64,000 nucleotides of DNA from Nageia nagi (taxonomy: Eukaryota > Pinophyta): contig JBITNC010000001.1 of the NCBI GenBank assembly GCA_050084985.1, positions 144,956,001-145,020,000 of the forward strand. Reading direction: 5' to 3'. A program made the position numbers and the translations under genes. Below are positions 60,111-64,000 of this stretch, piece by piece. The notes beneath the pieces are model-generated. The model did no database searches, had not been told where the DNA came from, and was given only the letters and a program-made list of their open reading frames with translations. Every line of letters begins with the position of its first letter. Within the stretch, counting starts at the first letter, position 1.

Positions 60111-61750
60111 CATTTGCCTTCTTGTCTCAACTTCTTCCTAGCGACTGCATCCAACTGATTTGATCTAGGCATGGGGGGTGCTTTGGCTGTGCTAGGCCCT
60201 TCCCACATCCTCCGACTTGGTGGGGTCTTGTTGGCCGGACCTCCCCCAAGGGATTTTACGGTAGGCTTTAAGTCATACACAGCCCAAATGGCATCATCTA
60301 GGGTTTTAGGATATGAGACCTTGACCATACCCGTCAACAGTGCGGACAACCCCTCAATGAAAAGGAATGTCAACGTCTCCTCTGGAATATGGTGGATCAT
60401 CATTGCCAGCTTTTGAAACTCAGTCACGAACTCATCCACCGACTCTGTCTGCCTCAAGGAGTTCAAGTCTCGGAAGTAATCATTCTCCTTCTTCCGATCG
60501 AATCTCTTCACCAGCTGCCTAGTGAACTCCTCAAATGTGGTGATGTGGGCATATCCTTGGCTCACCATGCCATGATGCCACCACTCCAACGCATCCCCTC
60601 CAGATGTAAAGACGCAAAATTAATGGCTTCCTCCTCCACATGTACGTTTGCAATTGGTGCACCCAAGTTCTTTCCGTCATTTTCTTGCCATCAAACGTGG
60701 GTATTTGCATCTTGCTGATCTTATGTTGCAGATCCCTTTTTCCATCCCATTGTCCTCTTGACTGATGTTGGCCATGTGAACCTCCCTTCAAACCAAGCAG
60801 CTCCAAGTAACTGCTAAAATTGATGTCTCGTCTCACATCCCGATGCAACATGTTGTAATCCCTGTGATGCTTGTTTAGTTCCAACGGACCAAGTACCCTT
60901 GCTCTTGAATCCTCACCTCCCTTTGGTACAAACATAGGCTTGTTTGGCCTTGGAATGATGGGTTGGTCATCCATTCCTCCAACGTTGGCCTCCAGGTAGC
61001 ATTTTAGAAGAGGGCTCTCCTGTTGTGGCATTCGTTGCGATTGGAATCTCCAGAATTGTGGCACAAATTGTTCCTTGGATCCTCGGATGGAGTCTTTATC
61101 CCTCATGTTCCTAGATCTCCTCAACTATTGTTCTCCATCTATTTGTTGCTCCTTTGAAGACTCCTCGGGGTCATTTCTATCTTGACATGGGGGTGGGGTG
61201 GCCTCCTTAGTGTGATGTGGGGTTCTTAAATCCTCATGGGCCTGTCGTAACCCCTCCTGTCCCTCACCATGTTGACGTGGGCCTTCATGGCCTTCCCTGT
61301 CACTTCGTTGGGCTCTGTTGTCCCCCTGAGGATGATGTGGATCCAGATCTTCAGTTTCCTCCCCTTGTGGACCCACTCCCTCATCCTTGGCTCTACGTCC
61401 ATGCCTCTTATCCAAATTATGCCATGAAGGCTCTGGATCTTCCTGAATATGGCACCGTTCCTTGGCTCATCTCTCCCCTGTCTTCTTTGCCGATCTCCTT
61501 CTTCCACTTTACCCCAATACCGATCCATTCTTTGCTCCATGGATCGTATGGCTTCGATCATGCTATGCAAGGCTGAGATCAAAGCCCTGAATTCTCGTTT
61601 GGGTGTGCCATCCCGATCCCTTCTCTCAAATGGAGGTTCTTATTGTGTTGCTCCCTCAAACCCTGGCCGTGGGATTTCGGCCTCTTCCTCAATCTAGTGT
61701 CTGGCCTCTTCCTCCTGGCGGCCATCTTCAGATCTCCTGTCAGACGACAT
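60070..61750 (-). pseudogene. Gypsy-3 gag
   Basis: Start taken at the ATG complementary to 61,748-61,750 (MSSDRRSEDGRQEEE). An N-terminal acidic/basic coil region follows (ALISALHSMIEAIRSMEQRM), then a proline/arginine/histidine-rich segment (61,415-61,125). Next come KMQIPTFDGKKMTERTWVHQ (60,720-60,650) and the capsid core FEEFTRQLVKRFDRKKENDY with LRQTESVDEFVTEFQKLAMM (60,589-60,300), as in the retrotransposon gag family. The zinc knuckle CFHC...EPGHRC (~60,060-60,115) carries a stop where W is expected. One frameshift near 60,590. Confidence 0.88.
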
Positions 61751-61820
61751 CTCTCTCTTGTTGGATCTGGTGTAATAGCGGTGGATCTTGGGTCTCATAC
61801 AACAGGCTGGCAAGATCTAG

Positions 61821-61832
61821 GCTCTGATACCA
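61821..61832 (-). promoter_or_regulatory. Gypsy-3 primer-binding site
   Basis: The element strand reads TGGTATCAGAGC, the initiator-methionine tRNA complement, two bases inside the 5' LTR. Perfect match to the common plant site. Confidence 0.93.
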
Positions 61833-61834
61833 CT

Positions 61835-62819
61835 TGCAATGTTCTAAATTCACCCTCAGCAAAAACAACTCAAGCTAGGGCTTCTATGACTGTCAAACAC
61901 CCAACGATTGCCCTCTAGGGCACACAGACACCTCAACACACCCACGTGGGCCTCCTAAAGCTCTCGGACAACACACAATGCCAAATGAGATCTACCCAAT
62001 GCTAGCGTCAGCCACTAGGGCTTCCCCAACACTCTGCAAACCCCACGAATGCCTTCTAGCAACAATGCATAACATAGAATTACCAACGATGGGAACACAC
62101 AACAATATGAAGCCAGAACAAGCTTCCAACATCGGTATATCACAACGCATGCACACAATGGAACAACAAAAGAATGAAAGGTACAATGATATGTATTTTA
62201 TTATGGTATGACGATGAAGCACAATGGAGATTACAATCACATATCTAGGGTTCCAAACCATCAACCAACCAAACATGCAATGGGAAAGACTCACTCCCTC
62301 AGCATCCAAATCCTCTCTTGTGAAGGAGGCTCCTCGAACCTTGGCGACCAATGCAGGTAGAAGCTCGCCCTTGGAATACCACCGGATGGACTAGGTGACC
62401 CACCTAAGTTGTAGAATGCCAAGCTTCCAACCCTGTCACTCCTCTAGATGCCGTCTAGGAATATTGCTCAGCACCACCAAGACTTGAATGCCCAATAGGG
62501 TTCGGTATAGAAAGATGTATAATAATTGCTAACCTCATCATGGAGCTCCATCCTCAATATATAGTCTCTCATGCTCACTTGTCATGCCTCGTTATCACCC
62601 CAAGCCCATTCTAATCCAACGTTGGGGTCGACAAGTCAACAATGCCAACGTGGGGGTCATAATGGCCCAGTATGCTAATGTGGGGGTCCCATTAGCCCAA
62701 TATGCCAACGTGGGGGTCATAAAGGCCTTCAAGGCTGACATGGGGTCTACATGGCCTCCTAGGATGATGTCGGAGTCCATGAAGCCTCCTGAGTTAGTGT
62801 GGGGTATGTAGGGTCCTCC
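61835..62819 (-). repeat. Gypsy-3 5' LTR, truncated
   Basis: Aligns with 57,528-58,497. It carries a short extra segment near 62,128-62,142 (ATCGGTATATCACAA flavour), and alignment ends at GGGTCCTCC. About 300 bp corresponding to the U3 end (58,498-58,798) are missing, so no target duplication can be tested. It retains five or six CCAACGTGGGGGTC modules (62,615-62,770). Confidence 0.88.
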
Positions 62820-63008
62820 AAACTAAGAATCAACTTCTATAATGGCTTCTTTTCTATGTTTGACTAGGCCCTTCTTAGTGAATCATTTTGAAACTTTCAC
62901 AATTTTCTCCTTCTCTATCCTTTAACAAAAAATATCAATATTAATCTTGGTTTAATAGGTAGAGTTCAAAATGTCAAAATTTTGAAATTAGATAGAAGAA
63001 TTTACTTC
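62820..63008. other. junction sequence, no gene seen
   Basis: AT-rich flank after the broken LTR; nothing recognised. Confidence 0.4.
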
Positions 63009-63350
63009 ATTTTGCTTTTGACATGAAATCAAGAGATAGATTTTAGGTTTTATCTTTGCTCTCCAAGCTGAAAAAGATGGTCATTTTCTTGTTACTTTAG
63101 TTTTGCTTTTGGCACAAGAGCAAGAGATAGATTTTAGGTTTTACCTTCATCCAAAAAGGACTGTCATTTTCTTGTTACTTTATTTTCTCTTTCGGCACAA
63201 GAGAAAGAGATATATATTTTAGATTTTATCTTGGTTCCTTGAGCTGAAAGGGATTCAGTAATTTTCTTCTTTATTTTCACTTTTGACACGAGCAAGAGAT
63301 AGATTTTAGATTTTATCTTTGTTTCCCAAGTGGAAAGGGATTGAGTCATG
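63009..63350 (+). repeat. four tandem copies of a ~80-95-bp unit
   Basis: Each copy contains TTTTG-CTTTTGGCACAAGAGCAAGAGATAGATTTTAGGTTTTATCTT split by small changes, followed by CAAGCTGAAA.GG and TCATTTTCTTGTTACTTTA. Copies start near 63,012, 63,105, 63,186 and 63,278. They drift in length and sequence. Confidence 0.85.
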
Positions 63351-64000
63351 TTGTTGTGGTTGAAAGCAACTATGACTTAGAAAGTTTTTCGTTCTTTTAA
63401 AATCTTATTTTTTATTATTTTTATGATTTTTGAGACAAAAATTACTGAAGATTTTGATGTTCAAAAACTGTTGTCAACAGAGCGTATTGCTGATTTAAGA
63501 CAATCAATGAGGATGTTTGAGAAGAATTATCAATGGAAACAACCAGTAAACATGGTGTCAAGAAAAGGGCAACAAAGAAAGAGGAAAACTACTACATTGG
63601 CGTGGAAAGCTCATAGACAATAGTCCTTGTATGCAGTGAGAGAATCAGTGACAATGTTGAAGTAATGTGACTGTCAAAGTCGAATGATTTCAGGTTAGAT
63701 GATCATTGAGGAAGAATGAAGGGAACCAAATGATGGAAGAACTGTTGGCCATGGAACTACAGAATAAGCTTAAGGTTTGGACAAAGGTTTGACAAATAAA
63801 ACATAGTGACTTAGGACGCGTTGGTGATGTTGAGAAGACACAAGAAGAATGTGCAACAATATTAGAGGTACAAGAAAGGAGATCGACACTAGGAGAGACA
63901 AGGCACCAAGCGGTGATTGCAAAAGGGTGCCCTTTTGCTTGGAAGATTATGGAGTTGTGATAAAATAAATAATGCCACATGGGGATTAGCATGGGTATTC
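63351..64000 (+). other. unassigned, possible decayed coding sequence
   Basis: Plus-strand open segments at 63,423-63,623 (FETKITEDFDVQKLLSTERI, basic C-terminus) and ~63,700-63,960 (MMEELLAMELQNKLKVWTKV, GDVEKTQEECATILEVQERR), separated by stops. The charged, helix-prone composition suggests a coiled coil. No family recognised. It is cut by the window edge. Confidence 0.3.

Larger units (their letters stand above)
57528..62819 (-). mobile_element. Gypsy-3: Ty3/gypsy derivative with gag-protease only
   Basis: Minus-strand element: 3' LTR 57,528-58,798 (1,271 bp), polypurine tract, about 3.0 kb interior, primer-binding site, and a 5' LTR from 61,835 truncated at ~62,819. The interior has gag, zinc knuckle and retropepsin, then jumps to the last few codons next to the polypurine tract. 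Reverse transcriptase, RNase H and integrase are absent. Such an element would need enzymes in trans. The LTRs look very similar by eye, so it may be younger than Copia-1. Confidence 0.9.

Noticed and set aside
62820-64000. Continuation of the LINE RT interrupted by Gypsy-3
   Set aside because: I looked for the missing N-terminal RT blocks beyond the truncated LTR and found none, so the flank was probably lost with the LTR end.

Overview
This is an AT-rich piece of a large plant nuclear genome. Telomere-type TTTAGGG-derived repeats, Ty1/copia and Ty3/gypsy LTR retrotransposons, LINE fragments, a CACTA (En/Spm) transposase relic and a PPR pseudogene are all typical of plants. The only clearly living gene has tiny exons separated by two introns of about 7.7 kb, both filled with retroelements. 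That combination, with many old broken repeats, fits a gymnosperm such as a conifer best. A large-genome angiosperm is not excluded.

Layout, left half. 0-3.3 kb: a CACTA transposase relic (minus strand), with a co-oriented broken SET-domain-like coding region upstream of it. 3.3-6.3 kb: a two-zone interstitial telomere-like repeat array. 6.7-9.9 kb: a Ty3/gypsy 5' LTR, primer-binding site and degenerate interior. 10.8-19.1 kb: a structurally complete but mutated Ty1/copia element (Copia-1, minus strand) with two 504-bp LTRs, a primer-binding site, a polypurine tract and a perfect 5-bp target duplication. 19.1-22.6 kb: unassigned DNA with a CpG-rich patch. 22.6-24.0 kb: the end of a gypsy element and the first ~120 bp of its LTR. 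24.0-28.9 kb: Copia-2 (plus strand, same family, 5'-truncated). 28.9-37 kb: mostly anonymous DNA with a PPR pseudogene, a minisatellite and a LINE ORF1 (DUF4283-like) relic.

Right half. From 38,115 to beyond the window runs a TOM1-like (TOL) VHS-domain gene on the plus strand, with four intact exons, canonical splice sites and consistent phases. Intron 1 holds a LINE reverse-transcriptase relic and an oppositely oriented second coding relic. Intron 2 holds a 2.8-kb poly(A)-tailed insertion with a 15-bp target duplication, carrying a broken unknown gene, and a solo gypsy LTR with a 5-bp target duplication. Downstream of exon 4, probably inside a very large intron 4, lie a second, inverted set of the same LINE-like relics and a gypsy derivative (Gypsy-3, minus strand) that keeps gag and protease but has lost reverse transcriptase, RNase H and integrase. 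A four-copy tandem repeat lies near the right edge.

The genes do not form a pathway. One endosomal-sorting gene has been stretched by successive insertions, and everything else is mobile DNA in various states of decay. All calls come from reading the sequence. Names rest on remembered family motifs, and no database search was run.
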